DNA of 19,985 bases from Synechococcaceae cyanobacterium RL_1_2 (GCA_012033095.1 JAAUPO010000002.1:1-19985), one strand, 5' to 3'. Positions 9,399 through 18,926 are shown, numbered from the stretch's first letter. Notes: generated from the letters alone by a model not told the origin. Numbers and translations: made by a program.

Positions 9399-9925
9399 AT
9401 GGGTACCCTAGATCAATCCACGGATTCCTATGATCTCGATCGCTGGGAATTATTGAATGCTTACTTGGATGGGGAACTGACGACCGTAGAAGAGCAACAA
9501 ATAGAGCAATGGCTCCAGGAAGATCCCACCTATCGGCATTTATATCAACACCTAATTGCCCTCAGTGAAGGCTGTCACCGTTTACCTGAGCCCCCTCCTA
9601 GTGCTTCCTATGGTGAACTTTACCAGGGAGTTTTTGCGGAAATTGACAAACAGGAAAGCATCGATGGCGATGGTGGGGGGCGGCGGCCATTGTTATGGGG
9701 TTAGTGGGGGCCATGGGTATTTTTATGCCGCGATCGCTGACACCCCAGCTCGCCCAACAGGAAAATAACCCACCGGGTAATCCCCAAACTACCCAAGTAG
9801 CCATTAGCCCTCACAACCTATCCCCAGGTGTTAATGGCACCAATAACCTCAATATTAGTATTCACCAATCCGTCATTGAAATTCCTAAAGCGCCCGTAGC
9901 AAAACCAGTTAAGGTGGAGCTGTAG
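9399..9925 (+). CDS. Membrane anti-sigma factor partner of the adjacent ECF sigma (frameshifted)
   Basis: Repaired length is 175 aa. Residues 12-70 form an RsiW-like anti-sigma domain (ELLNAYLDGELTTVEEQQIE, then QWLQEDPTYRHLYQHL), which would bind and sequester the sigma factor. A single transmembrane helix AAAIVMGLVGAMGIFM follows, then a proline- and glutamine-rich extracytoplasmic tail ending APVAKPVKVEL. No HxxxCxxC zinc motif is visible. The helix lies in a different frame from the N-terminus; the break is at six G (9675-9680), and seven would join them. A GAGGAA site inside the last sigma codons probably serves as the ribosome binding site. The pair is translationally close and surely one operon. 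Release of sigma by proteolysis of the membrane protein is known for such pairs and is inferred here. Confidence 0.8.
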
Positions 9926-10157
9926 GTTAACTAATGCCGTTAGTTGTCATTGTGGTTAAAAGCCTACTTGTGGTGTACCCGATGACGAAATTTTGACAAC
10001 ATACTAGCAGTCCTAACTAGGGGCTGTCATCATTTAAAGCGGAAACTCTTCTTAGCTAAGGATTTCAGTTTAAAACTAGGTAGTCCTATACAAGTAAGGA
10101 TCAGGAAGATTAAACCCCTTGATAATCAATTATCCTGGGTCTAAATATCCTTACAGC
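9926..10157. other. Intergenic region downstream of anti-sigma
   Basis: No gene, convincing terminator or promoter found in this stretch. Its last nine bases, CCTTACAGC (10149-10157), are the left target duplication of the adjoining element. Confidence 0.4.
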
Positions 10158-10400
10158 CTTAGAGGGGGACAAGTAGGATTAAAGCTTTGTAGAATCAGAC
10201 TTGTAGCGATCAATTTTTGTAAAAAATTAAAATGTAAACCAGCATCACAATTAATTCACAAACGAAAAATCAACCTTTTCCCAGAATTTTGTAATTGATT
10301 GTCAAATCATTCTGCCCATAAATGCACTTAATTATTTTGTGGCGAGAAACCCCAAAAAGGTTAATTGGTAAGGGAAGCAACCACTTTGTCCCCTTGTAAG
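10158..10400. mobile_element. MITE-like element, copy 2 (243 bp)
   Basis: Ends read CTTAGAGGGGGACAAG on the left and, reversed, CTTACAAGGGGACAAAG on the right. Flanks are CCTTACAGC at 10149-10157 and again at 10401-10409, an exact 9-bp direct repeat. The interior aligns along its length with the element at 3889-4138 (shared blocks include ATTAAAGCTTTGTAG, CCAGAATTTTGTAATTGAT and TTAATTATTTTGTGG), with one 8-9 bp deletion and scattered substitutions. No coding frame inside. The exact target duplication suggests it inserted more recently than copy 1. Confidence 0.8.
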
Positions 10401-10685
10401 CCTTACAGCTTTAGCACTACCTAAAACCTAAATTTTCTTAACCTGGCTCAGGATCAACGTTTTAATCCTAATGGATGACACGTCCTAGGTCATAACAGGA
10501 AGATTCTTACTGGACTTGGCTTTCAATGTGCTCAATTGCCACAAGCTATGTAGGATAGCTAGATCAGGAATATTGCCCCTGGGGATAACATACTCTAACG
10601 AGATAGATGGGAATTGGCTAGTATGGGGGATGTTAGCTTGAAGCTATGCTACTAACTCCTATTGTTTCCACAGGATTCAGTTCCC
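10401..10685. other. Upstream region of the DUF255 gene
   Basis: Besides the right target repeat this 285-bp stretch holds a short palindrome, TAGCTTGAAGCTA (10634-10646), about 40 bp before the DUF255 start. It could be an operator but there is no independent support. No small gene recognised. Confidence 0.35.
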
Positions 10686-12742
10686 ATGCCTAATCATCTC
10701 ACCCGTAGCCGTAGTTTATATCTCCGTAAACACGCCCTTAATCCCATTAATTGGTGGTCATGGTCTTCCCAGGCTTTAACGATCGCGAAGGAAGAAAATA
10801 AGCCCATTTTTTTATCCATCGGTTACTCTAGTTGCCATTGGTGTACGGTGATGGAAGGGGAAGCGTTTAGCGATCCGGCCATTGGGGATTATTTGAATGA
10901 GTATTTTGTGGCGATCAAAGTCGATCGAGAAGAACGGCCCGACCTCGACCAGATTTACATGAAAGCATTGAAAATGATGACGGGGCAAGGGGGATGGCCG
11001 TTAAATGTGTTTTTAACCCCAGATACTTTACTGCCATTCTATGGGGGCACCTATTTCCCATTGGAGGCGCGGTACAATTTGCCTAACTTTATGGCCGTAT
11101 TGCAGTCCATCAATCGGTTTTACCACCAGGAAAAGGATAAATTAACCTACTTCACCGAATCCTTGCATAAAAATTTAAAGGATTCCATCGTGTTAGCTCC
11201 CTGGAGGGAAAATTGTTGCGGGGAAGAGGCTTTGGGTAAAGGTTGGGATGAAGCGATCGCGATTACTGGGGCTAGCTATCCCGGCAATCCTAGTTTTCCC
11301 ATGATGCCCTATGGTTTAGCGGCGTTACAAAGCCTAGTACATGCCTATAGTTCCATTCCCCAAGCTAAGGAAATAACCCTCCAGAAAGGTCTAAATTTAA
11401 CCTTAGGCGGCATTTACGATCATGTGGGGGGAGGATTTCACCGTTACACCGTTGACGCGAATTGGACTGTCCCCCATTTTGAAAAGATGCTCTATGACAA
11501 TGGCCAAATTATGGAATATTTAGCTAATTTACTGAGCATTAATCCCGATCGCTCCATTTTTGCGAGGGCGATCGCCGGTACTTACCAATGGTTAACTAGG
11601 GAAATGACTGACCAGCGTGGTTATTTCTATGCTTCCCAAGATGCAGATAGCTTTGCCGATAGCCATAGCCTGGAACCAGAAGAAGGTCTATTTTATGTTT
11701 GGAGCTATGGGGATTTGGAAGACTTGCTGAGTCCGGAGGAACTATCCGCCCTAGAAACCAGTTTTATCCTCTCCGAATCAGGTAACTTTGGACATCACAA
11801 CGTGTTACAACGGCTATCGGATCAGCCCCTTAGCCCGATCGCAGAGGAGGCTTTAGCGAAACTTTTCTATGAACGATACGGTGGTTGGCCCCAAGAAGTG
11901 CAGCGATTTAAGCCCGCCACGGATCAAGGGGAAGCCCAATCGAAGGGGTGGTTAGGCCGTATTCCCCCTGTGACCGATACAAAAATGATTACTGCTTGGA
12001 ATGGGTTAATGATTTCTGGATTGGCCCGCGCTTACCAGGTATTAGGGGAGGCGCAATATTTAGAACGGGCGATCGCTTGTGGAAAATTTATTGAACAACA
12101 CCAGCGATCAACCATGGGATTTTGTCGCCTTAATTATGATGGAGAGGCCACCATTACGGCCCAAGGAGAAGATTATGTCCTGACGATCAAAGCCTGGTTA
12201 GACCTTTACCAATGTAATTTGGAACCCAATGGCTCGATCGGGCCATTAATTTGCAGCAAGAATTTGATCGTCAACTTTGGTCTGAAAGCAAAAAAGCCTA
12301 TCGAGATGCCATTAAAACTAAAGATTTGTTGCTCGAAGAATATAACTGTAACGATAACGCCACCCCCTCCACCAATGGGATTGCCGCTAGTAACCTAGTG
12401 CGTTTAGGTTTAATTACCCAAAATTCCATCTACTATCACCGGGCAGAGAAAGTGCTTAAAACCTTTTCCCCTGTGTTAACGGAATCCCCCCGTAGTTGTC
12501 CGAGTTTAGTTATAGCTTTGAGCTGGTACCTATACGGCCAAGCGGTATCCATCGCCCCTAATTCCCCCTACCTCCAACCCTTACAACAACAATATAGTCC
12601 CGTAACGGTGTGGAAACTGGATAATGCCCTTACCCCAGCGACGACCGCGATCGTCTGTACCCATCAGTCTTGCCTTGAACCGGTGCATAGCTGGGAGGAG
12701 TTATTAGGGCAACTCAAGGTGATCCCTAAAGCTACAGACTAG
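10686..12742 (+). CDS. DUF255 protein: thioredoxin-like N-terminus plus six-hairpin glycosidase-like region (frameshifted)
   Basis: Member of the widespread YyaL/spermatogenesis-associated-20 family. The ATG at 10686 gives MPNHLTRSRSLYLRKHALNP, the usual family start. The thioredoxin-like domain (about residues 1-165) carries Cys50-His-Trp-Cys53 in YSSCHWCTVMEGEAF, followed by VDREERPDLDQIY and GGWPLNVFLTPD. The rest resembles an (alpha/alpha)6 barrel, with GGGFHRYTVD, HFEKMLYDNGQ, YASQDADS and ITAWNGLMISGLARAY. Its biochemical role is not established. Repaired length is 685 aa, normal for the family. The frame breaks near CCC (12225-12227); a fourth C gives EPQWLDRAINLQQEFD and joins the C-terminal 165 residues. 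The 3' end overlaps miaA on the other strand by 39 bp. Confidence 0.87.
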
Positions 12743-13612
12743 TTCCCAAGTTTGCCCATGTAATTGGGGATGGGTGGCATCTAACCACGTAATATCAGGT
12801 TGCTTGTTAAACCAAGTACGCTGACGTTTGGCGAACTGGGCTGTATGGATCGTAATTAATGCTTGGGCGGTGGCTAAATCGGTTATGCCGGCTAAGTAAT
12901 CTTTGATTTCCCCATAGCCGAGGGTGTTGAGTAAGGGTAACTCTGGCCCGTATTGGGAGATCAATCCTTGGACTTCTTCAATTAAACCTAGGTCGATCAT
13001 CCGGGTTACCCGTTGGCCAATTAGTTGACGATGGTGGGCGCGATCGAGGTCTAAGCCAATGGATAAGATGGGATAGGGGGGCGGTTGTTCTCCCTGTTGA
13101 TCGCTAATGGGTTGGCCAGTCACGTAGTAAACTTCTAGGGCCCGAATGGTTCTAACCCGATCCTGGGGATTAATTTTTTTGGCAGCGGGGGGATCCAGAT
13201 GAACTAATAACTGATAACAATAGCTTTGGCCTAACCGGGTTAATTGCTCCCTGAGGTTGGGTTGGGCTTGTACATGGGGCATCCTTAACCCTTTAACTAT
13301 AGATTTTATGTATAAACCGGTACCCCCCACTAGGATCGGGATCCGATGCTGTTGCTGTAGTTGACTAATTAAGGGTTGGGCGAGGTTTTGATAATCCCCT
13401 AAACTAATTTGTACCTGGGGATCATGGGAACCCATCAGGTGATGGGGCACGATCGCTAGTTCTTCCGGACTCGGTTTGGCGGTACCAATATTAAACTTTT
13501 GATAAATTTGTCGGGAATCCGCACTGATAATTTCAGTGTTTAATTTTTGTGCCAACGCGATCGCTAAATCCGTTTTGCCGGTAGCCGTGGGCCCCAGAAT
13601 TACAATGAGCAT
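12704..13612 (-). CDS. miaA: tRNA dimethylallyltransferase
   Basis: Adds a dimethylallyl group to N6 of A37 in tRNAs reading UNN codons, improving decoding fidelity. Intact at 302 aa. The P-loop is GPTATGKT (residues 7-14); ADSRQIYQKFNIGTAKP is the substrate-binding segment that follows. LVGGTGLYIKSIV and the INPQDRVRTIRALEVY segment, TLGYGEIKDYL and KRQRTWFNKQ are all conserved family motifs. AGGAA lies seven bases before the ATG. It lies 108 bp downstream of lgt on the same strand and converges with the DUF255 gene, whose last 39 bp it overlaps. Confidence 0.96.
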   Translation of the reverse strand: MLIVILGPTATGKTDLAIALAQKLNTEIISADSRQIYQKFNIGTAKPSPEELAIVPHHLMGSHDPQVQISLGDYQNLAQPLISQLQQQHRIPILVGGTGLYIKSIVKGLRMPHVQAQPNLREQLTRLGQSYCYQLLVHLDPPAAKKINPQDRVRTIRALEVYYVTGQPISDQQGEQPPPYPILSIGLDLDRAHHRQLIGQRVTRMIDLGLIEEVQGLISQYGPELPLLNTLGYGEIKDYLAGITDLATAQALITIHTAQFAKRQRTWFNKQPDITWLDATHPQLHGQTWELVCSFRDHLELP

Positions 13613-13720
13613 CCTTAATTTCCTATGCCATTCAAGTCATACCTAGAAATCCTAGCCAGAAACATTTTTAGGTCAATCAATCCCTAGCCATCAAAACATT
13701 ATTACTACATAACCATATAG

Positions 13721-14553
13721 CTACTGATGGGAAGGCAGTACGTCGGGCAACGGTTTTTTTTGTTTATATAGCCGCAATAACCCTAAAATGCCTAGGGCGA
13801 TCGCCGCTAAACTAATTGCCTGGGCCATTTTTAAGGGGCCCACCATTAAACTATCCATTCGTAACCCTTCAATCCACACCCGGCCTAGACTGTAAGCTAC
13901 TAAATAACTCAACATGATCGTACCGTTGCGATATCGGGTTTGATGGCGTAAACCCCAGCGCACCAGCCATAATAAACCGCAAAAACCCCCACATTCCATA
14001 GGGATTCATATAAAAAAGTGGGGTGGAAATAGGCGTACTGTTCATAGCCTTCAGGCCGGGCATACACAGGAATAAACAATTTCCAGGGTAAGTGGGTAGG
14101 TTTGCCAAAGGCTTCCGAGTTAAAAAAATTACCCCATCGCCCGATCGCTTGGCCCAAAATTAGGGAAGGGGCAACGGTATCAAGCATTGTCCAGAGGGAG
14201 ACTTGTTTGACGTAACAAAAAATGGAGGCTGCTAACCCCCCCCCAATAATGGCACCATGGATTGCAATGCCCCCTTTCCAGATGGCAAACACCTCCATGG
14301 GGTGATTTACATAATGAGGCCATTGAAAAATCACGTAATAAATGCGAGCACAGGGGATGGCCCCCACGACCAACCATAGACATAAATCTAAAATCATTTC
14401 CTGATCGATGTTCTTTTTCGCCGCTAAGGATTGGGCTAAATTAACTCCAATTAACACCGCCATCGCAATTAATAGACCATACCAACGAATTGTGATTGCC
14501 CCTAAATCAAGCAAAATGGGGCCCGGAGATTGGAATTGTGAGACAAAAACCAT
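13721..14553 (-). CDS. lgt: Prolipoprotein diacylglyceryl transferase (frameshifted)
   Basis: Cytoplasmic-membrane enzyme that moves diacylglycerol from phosphatidylglycerol to the lipobox cysteine of prolipoproteins, the first step of lipoprotein maturation. Repaired length is 277 aa with about seven helices. Visible motifs are [11 protein letters not shown] near the N-terminus, [10 protein letters not shown] with a conserved His99, the signature [10 protein letters not shown] (138-147), [11 protein letters not shown], and [18 protein letters not shown] near the C-terminus. The last two lie in different frames. The break falls between 13974 and 13990 (plus-strand runs AAA, AAAAA, CCCCC); one extra base in any of them restores the protein. 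Lgt is usually needed for growth, so a true null is unlikely. The lipoprotein at 5763-7491 is a likely substrate. Confidence 0.92.
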
Positions 14554-14866
14554 AGCAGCGATCGTAAAGTAATTAAAGGGGGGTTGGGTCAGATGGTGAC
14601 TGATCTCGATGGATAATGATAGGGATTATGGAAAGGGTAAATTTGTCATGGGTTACTTGATATCCCTCACCCAGGTTAGCTAAAGGGCCAATACCGTTAA
14701 CGCCCTTAACCCCATGAATTGGTTGAATTGGTCTTAATAATTAGATTATTAATTAGATTATTAAATTAGGTTAATAATTAGAATTGATTAAATAAATTTA
14801 GATAATAAAAGGATGGGATTCAAGCGGGAAAAGTATAATCTCCGTATCCCTAGGCTCAAGGTGTCC
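14554..14866. repeat. AT-rich intergenic region with short tandem repeat
   Basis: AATTAGATTATT occurs twice in exact tandem (14739-14750, 14751-14762) and is followed by decayed versions up to about 14785. The region separates lgt from the oxoamine synthase, both on the reverse strand, so it must contain the end of one transcript and the promoter of the next. I could not identify a T-tailed terminator. Confidence 0.6.
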
Positions 14867-16400
14867 TTAATCTAAGGCCGCAAGTTCTGCCGCGATCGCT
14901 GCCACCGTCGTTTTAATCTGCTCCTCACTGTGGCAAGAGGTAATAAAAAACCTCAACCGTGCTAAATGATGGGGGACGGAGGGATAAATCATAAATGGAG
15001 CATTGATGCCCCGTGTAAATAGGGTTTGGGATAAACGAATGGTCTTGAGGGAATCCCCCACAATCACCGGTACCACCGAAGAACCTTTACTATCCCCGGT
15101 GTTAATGCCATGGTCAGCGGCTAGATCTAAAAATAACTTGGCATTGGCCTTGACTTTCGATACCCGCTCCGGTTCCTGATGGAGCACCTCGATCGCGGCC
15201 AACGCCGATGCCGCATTGGGGGGAGCCATACCCACACTGAACACAAAGGAAGGGGCAGTATATTTTAAATAGTCCACTAAGGCCTTAGAACCAGCAATGT
15301 AACCACCACAACTAGCAAAGGATTTACTTAGGGTGCCCATCCACAATTCTACTTCGTTGGGATCGATGCCAAATAACTCCGCAATGCCCCGGCCGTGGTC
15401 TCCTAATACCCCGATCGAATGGGCTTCATCCACCATTAACCAGGTTTTATATTGATGTTTAAGGGCCAAAAATGCCGGTAAAAGGGGCAATATCCCCGTC
15501 AGCACTATAGACCCCTTCGATCACAATTAAAGCCTTTTGATAATGGGAGCGATGGTTATCAAGTAAGCGCTCTAAGGCCTGAAAATCGTTGTGGGGAAAA
15601 GGGATTAACGTTGCCCCCGATGCCTTACAGCCTTCGCTGATGCTGTTATGGCTCAGGGCATCATAGAAAATAATATCGTTGGGTTTGAATAGATGGCTAA
15701 TGGTACCAACATTGGTGGCATGGCCCCCCACGAACACAATGCTATCTTCTACCCCAATCAATTCCGCGATCGCCCGTTCTAATTGTTGATGGATGGGCCG
15801 CTCCCCAGACACTAACCGACTCGCACAAACCGACGTACCATAGCGATCGATCGCGGCTTTGGCCCTAGCTGACACCGCAGGATCTCCGGACATGCCAATG
15901 TAATTGTAACTAGCAAAATTAATTAACTCTTGGCCATTGATGGTGGTTTTATCATTGACTACCTTTTCCTGTTGAATGAAAAAAGGATTACCTACCCCCA
16001 TGGCCGCAATCTGGCCCTTTTGCTCCTGAAGCCGCTGATATTCAGGAAATAACTCTAATTGGTAATATTCCTCTGGGATGGGGCCATTCTGGTCATGGGC
16101 CGTGGCCCGAAAACTATCTAAATTTTCCCCTAAATAGGATGCAATTTCACTGATGGTAGGAAAATCCCACAATAAAGTCGGGGGTAAACGACATCCTAAA
16201 AAAGTTTCTAATTCCCCAGAAATGTTGGTCGCTTCTAAGGAACTTAAACCATAATCCAAAAAATCCTGATCAATATCGATATGATCAAGGTCTAAATTAA
16301 GAATTTCTGCCAGTTTATGACTTAGCCAATCTTGTATCTGCTCTGCATCCATAGGGGGGGAATCTTCGGATTGGTTGGCCAAGGCGATGGGTTGGTTCAT
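14867..16400 (-). CDS. Acyl-carrier-protein/alpha-oxoamine synthase fusion (frameshifted)
   Basis: PLP enzyme of the KBL/AONS/SPT type, which condenses an amino acid with an acyl thioester and releases CO2. Residues 18-95 are an acyl carrier domain; DFLDYGLSSLEA carries the phosphopantetheine serine, probably Ser54. The synthase part (about 110-510) contains INFASYNYIGMSGDP, YGTSVCASRLVSGE, the cofactor-stacking region SLSHNS-like DALSHNSISEG, VDEAHSIGVLGDHGRG, and TLSKSFASCGGY with the likely PLP lysine. The built-in ACP suggests the acyl donor is presented on the protein itself rather than on free CoA. Frames break at four A on the plus strand (15480-15483); three gives DIAPLPAFLALK. Repaired length is 510 aa. 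The product is unknown; no neighbouring polyketide or fatty acid genes are present. Confidence 0.86.
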
Positions 16401-16659
16401 GAAACTGGGTAACTTTAGGCAAAGTACAGGTAGTTATTATAAAGCCATTGATTAGTTGTTGCTAGCATCAATTTCAGATTAGATCACATAATTTTCCCTA
16501 ATCACAATTGTTTACTATATTCAAAGTTTATAAATAGTTATCCTTAATCCATGGCAAGCCGATTCTTAGAGATTATACTTATCAATCTATTGTCATGAAA
16601 TAACCATCGGCTATCGAATATAAACTTAATTACAGGAATTAATCACAGGAAATCAGTAT
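16401..16659. other. Divergent intergenic region, oxoamine synthase / nucleotidyltransferase
   Basis: AT-rich spacer of 259 bp that should hold two divergent promoters. AGGA at 16647-16650 is a good ribosome binding site for the downstream gene. No operator or structured leader recognised. Confidence 0.4.
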
Positions 16660-17824
16660 ATGAAAGCGATGATTTTGGCGGCGGGCAAAGGAACCAGGGT
16701 AAGGCCCATTACCCACATAGTGCCTAAGCCCATGATTCCTATTCTTCAGAAGCCAGTGATGGAATTTTTGTTAGAGCTGCTCAGAAAGCATGGTTTTGAT
16801 CAAATTATGGTCAATGTCAGTCATTTAGCAGAAGAAATTTGAAAATTATTTTCGGGATGGCCAAAAATTTGGGGTTAATATTGCCTATTCCTTTGAAGGG
16901 CGCATTGAAGATGGTGAATTAATTGGAGAAGCCTTAGGATCGGCAGGGGGGTTACGCCGGATCCATGATTTTAATCCGTTCTTTGATGAAACTTTTATTG
17001 TCCTCTGTGGGGATGCCCTCATTGATTTGGATTTAACGGCGGCGGTCAAATGGCACAAGGAAAAGGGCGCGATCGCGACGGTAGTGACTAAAACGGTTAA
17101 CCCAGAAGATGTAAATAGCTATGGTGTGATAGTAACCGACGAAAACGATAAAATTCTAGCTTTCCAGGAAAAACCAACCATCGAAGAAGCCCTCAGTAAT
17201 AAAATCAATACTGGGATTTATATCTTTGAACCAGAAATTATTGACTATATTCCCCCTAACCAAGAGTTTGATATTGGAGGGGAATTATTTCCGAAGCTAG
17301 TGGAGCGCAATGCCCCATTCTACGCAGTTAATATGGAATTTGAATGGGTAGATATTGGGAAAGTGCCGGATTATTGGGAAGCTATTCGTGGTGTACTCAC
17401 CGGTCAAATTAAGAATGTTGCTATTCCTGGCCATGAAGTTAAACCGGGGATTTATACCGGCCTCAATGTCTCCGTCAATTGGGATAAAGTTGAAATTCAA
17501 GGGCCTGTATATATTGGTGGCATGACCAAAATTGAGGATGGAGCAAAAATTGTTGGCCCAGCCATGATTGGGCCTAATTGTCGTATTTGTGCTGGGGCCA
17601 CCGTTGACAATAGCCTGATTTTTGAGTATTCCCGCCTAGGGCCTGGGGTTAGACTTGCGGACAAGTTGGTATTTGGTCGTTATTGTGTTGATAAAACCGG
17701 TGCTTCCATTGATTTACAGGCCGCAGCCCTAGATTGGTTAATTACGGATTCTCGTCATACTAAAGTCGAGGATAAAGACGCGAAGGAATTAGAAATGATT
17801 GCCCAAATGCTCAACCCTAATTAG
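16660..17824 (+). CDS. Sugar-phosphate nucleotidyltransferase, mannose-1-phosphate guanylyltransferase-like (frameshifted)
   Basis: Makes an NDP-sugar for cell-surface or storage glycans. The N-terminal Rossmann-like domain starts MKAMILAAGKGTRVRPITH, with the nucleotide loop GKGTRVRP at 9-16, then KPMIPILQKPVMEF. GEALGSAGGL and the LCGDALIDLDL metal-binding segment follow, with FQEKPTIEEA and FEWVDIGKVPDYWEA further on. The C-terminal ~120 residues are a left-handed beta-helix (VYIGGMTKIEDGAKIVGPAM) as in GDP-mannose pyrophosphorylase-type enzymes. The start has AGGA nine bases upstream. The frame is lost at TTT (16838-16840): two T gives EEIENYFRDGQKFGVNIAYS and one 387-aa protein. The exact sugar and nucleotide are not certain; GTP/mannose-1-phosphate is the best guess. 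Confidence 0.86.
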
Positions 17825-17842
17825 GCACTAATTGCTCCTATC

Positions 17843-17961
17843 GGACTTACCCACAAGCCCCCTAAATCCTTCAAATTTGGGGGACTTGCTTGAACGATAG
17901 TTCCCAAACATCTCCAGACCTCATGGTTCCCAGGACAGAATCGAAATTTTTGCGTAAGTCC
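17843..17961. repeat. 119-bp intergenic element with terminal inverted repeats
   Basis: The left end GGACTTACCCA and the reversed right end GGACTTACGCA match at 10 of 11 positions. Inside, CCCCC (17858-17862) and GGGGG (17879-17883) make a hairpin of the same style as that at 3803-3818. No clear target-site duplication and no coding capacity were seen. It begins 19 bp after the nucleotidyltransferase stop and may be a degenerate MITE, or serve as its 3' end structure. Confidence 0.5.
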
Positions 17962-18203
17962 TGTCCTACTCTGGTGGAGATTTTAAATTTTTGCTATCCC
18001 TAAACCATGGTGTCATGACCCTAGCCGTTTAGTGATTTTTATGGGGTGGGATGATTACCCATAGCTGATTAAGGGTTTTAAACTATGATGGTGGGCTATA
18101 AATTATAGATTTAATCTCTTTCTAATCTTGAAGTCAGTGGGTCTTACGGGTTAGTTCAATAGTTATAAATAGTTACCTTAGGATCTAAATTTAGGATTCA
18201 GTT
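17962..18203. other. Intergenic region upstream of the small membrane protein
   Basis: Nothing gene-like seen here. An AT-rich stretch with TATAAA around 18165 could belong to the promoter of the downstream gene but is not strong evidence. Confidence 0.3.
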
Positions 18204-18383
18204 ATGGAAAAAAATGTCGGGACAAAAAAATTTATTGCGATCGTGACAGGGGTAATTTCCATTGCGATCGCGATCGCCTATATGTTGCTAGTAGCAGCCC
18301 TTGATTTTAGGGGAGAAATGATCCCAGCCCCAGTCTTAGAACTAATTTTTAAATTACCTAATTTACCTATAGGATTTGGCTAA
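18204..18383 (+). CDS. Small single-pass membrane protein, conserved-looking, unknown function
   Basis: 59 codons from ATG to TAA. AGGA at 18193-18196 sits seven bases before the start, a good ribosome binding site. Residues 1-9 are charged (MEKNVGTKK); a single hydrophobic helix follows (about 10-33, with VTGVISIAIAIAYMLLVAAL). The tail then reads DFRGEMIPAP and ends in a second mildly hydrophobic, proline-containing stretch. Coding is supported by two overlapping HIP1 sites falling in the helix without breaking the frame, and by my recollection that similar ~60-residue proteins recur in cyanobacteria. Function unknown; it could be a subunit or modulator of a membrane complex. No neighbour shares its strand closely. 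Confidence 0.7.
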   Translation: MEKNVGTKKFIAIVTGVISIAIAIAYMLLVAALDFRGEMIPAPVLELIFKLPNLPIGFG

Positions 18384-18926
18384 CCACAGAACAAAAACCT
18401 TAAACCCTTGCCACACAGGCACTCTAGAGAAATCGGCTGTGATCCTTGCCCCATAGACTTCTCAGACCTATTTACAGTTTTTGACGCAACTGTTGTCCTA
18501 GTACTTAGTCCCAAATATTGAAATTAAAGATACAAGCTAAATCCCCAGGGCTGATCGAGATCGAAGCCTGACCATGGAAATAAGGTCTAATCTATCGCCA
18601 TATTTTTTAAAAATGGTATTACTTAAGCTGTCATCCCAAATCCGTTTCATTAAAGATGGCAAAGTGATTTTGATCTCAACTGTTGCCAATGGCAATAACT
18701 TTAAATACTTCCTTACTTTACTGGGCGGACTTAGGATCGTGAATTAAATAACTTAGAAATTTGTACGGTATCCTTCAAGGGAGCGTAAACCATCGATATT
18801 TAAGTTTTAGATGTTATTAAATTCTTATTCCTTAAGTATGATCTTTGATTTGAGCAATATTTCCCAATCATTAAATGTTGAGATTGCTCTTTTAAGCCAA
18901 GCCAAATTTTTGGCGATCTGCTTTAA
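18384..18926. other. Long intergenic region between convergent genes
   Basis: This 543-bp region lies between the ends of a plus-strand and a minus-strand gene. GAGCAAT (18852-18858) pairs with ATTGCTC (18883-18889) and is followed by TTTT on the plus strand, a weak terminator-like hairpin with a 24-base loop. TTGCCAATGGCAA (18683-18695) is a short palindrome. A 44-codon frame at 18613-18747 lacks a ribosome binding site and is not called. Confidence 0.4.

Noticed and set aside
9556..9768. Frame overlapping the anti-sigma gene
   Set aside because: It is an off-frame shadow of the anti-sigma gene; the helix-encoding frame explains this region better.
13869..14108. Reverse-strand frame within lgt
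   Set aside because: Shadow of lgt; the two true lgt frames account for all conserved motifs.
18613..18747. 44-codon frame in the long intergenic region
   Set aside because: No ribosome binding site or composition support; its ATG lies in an A/T-rich run.
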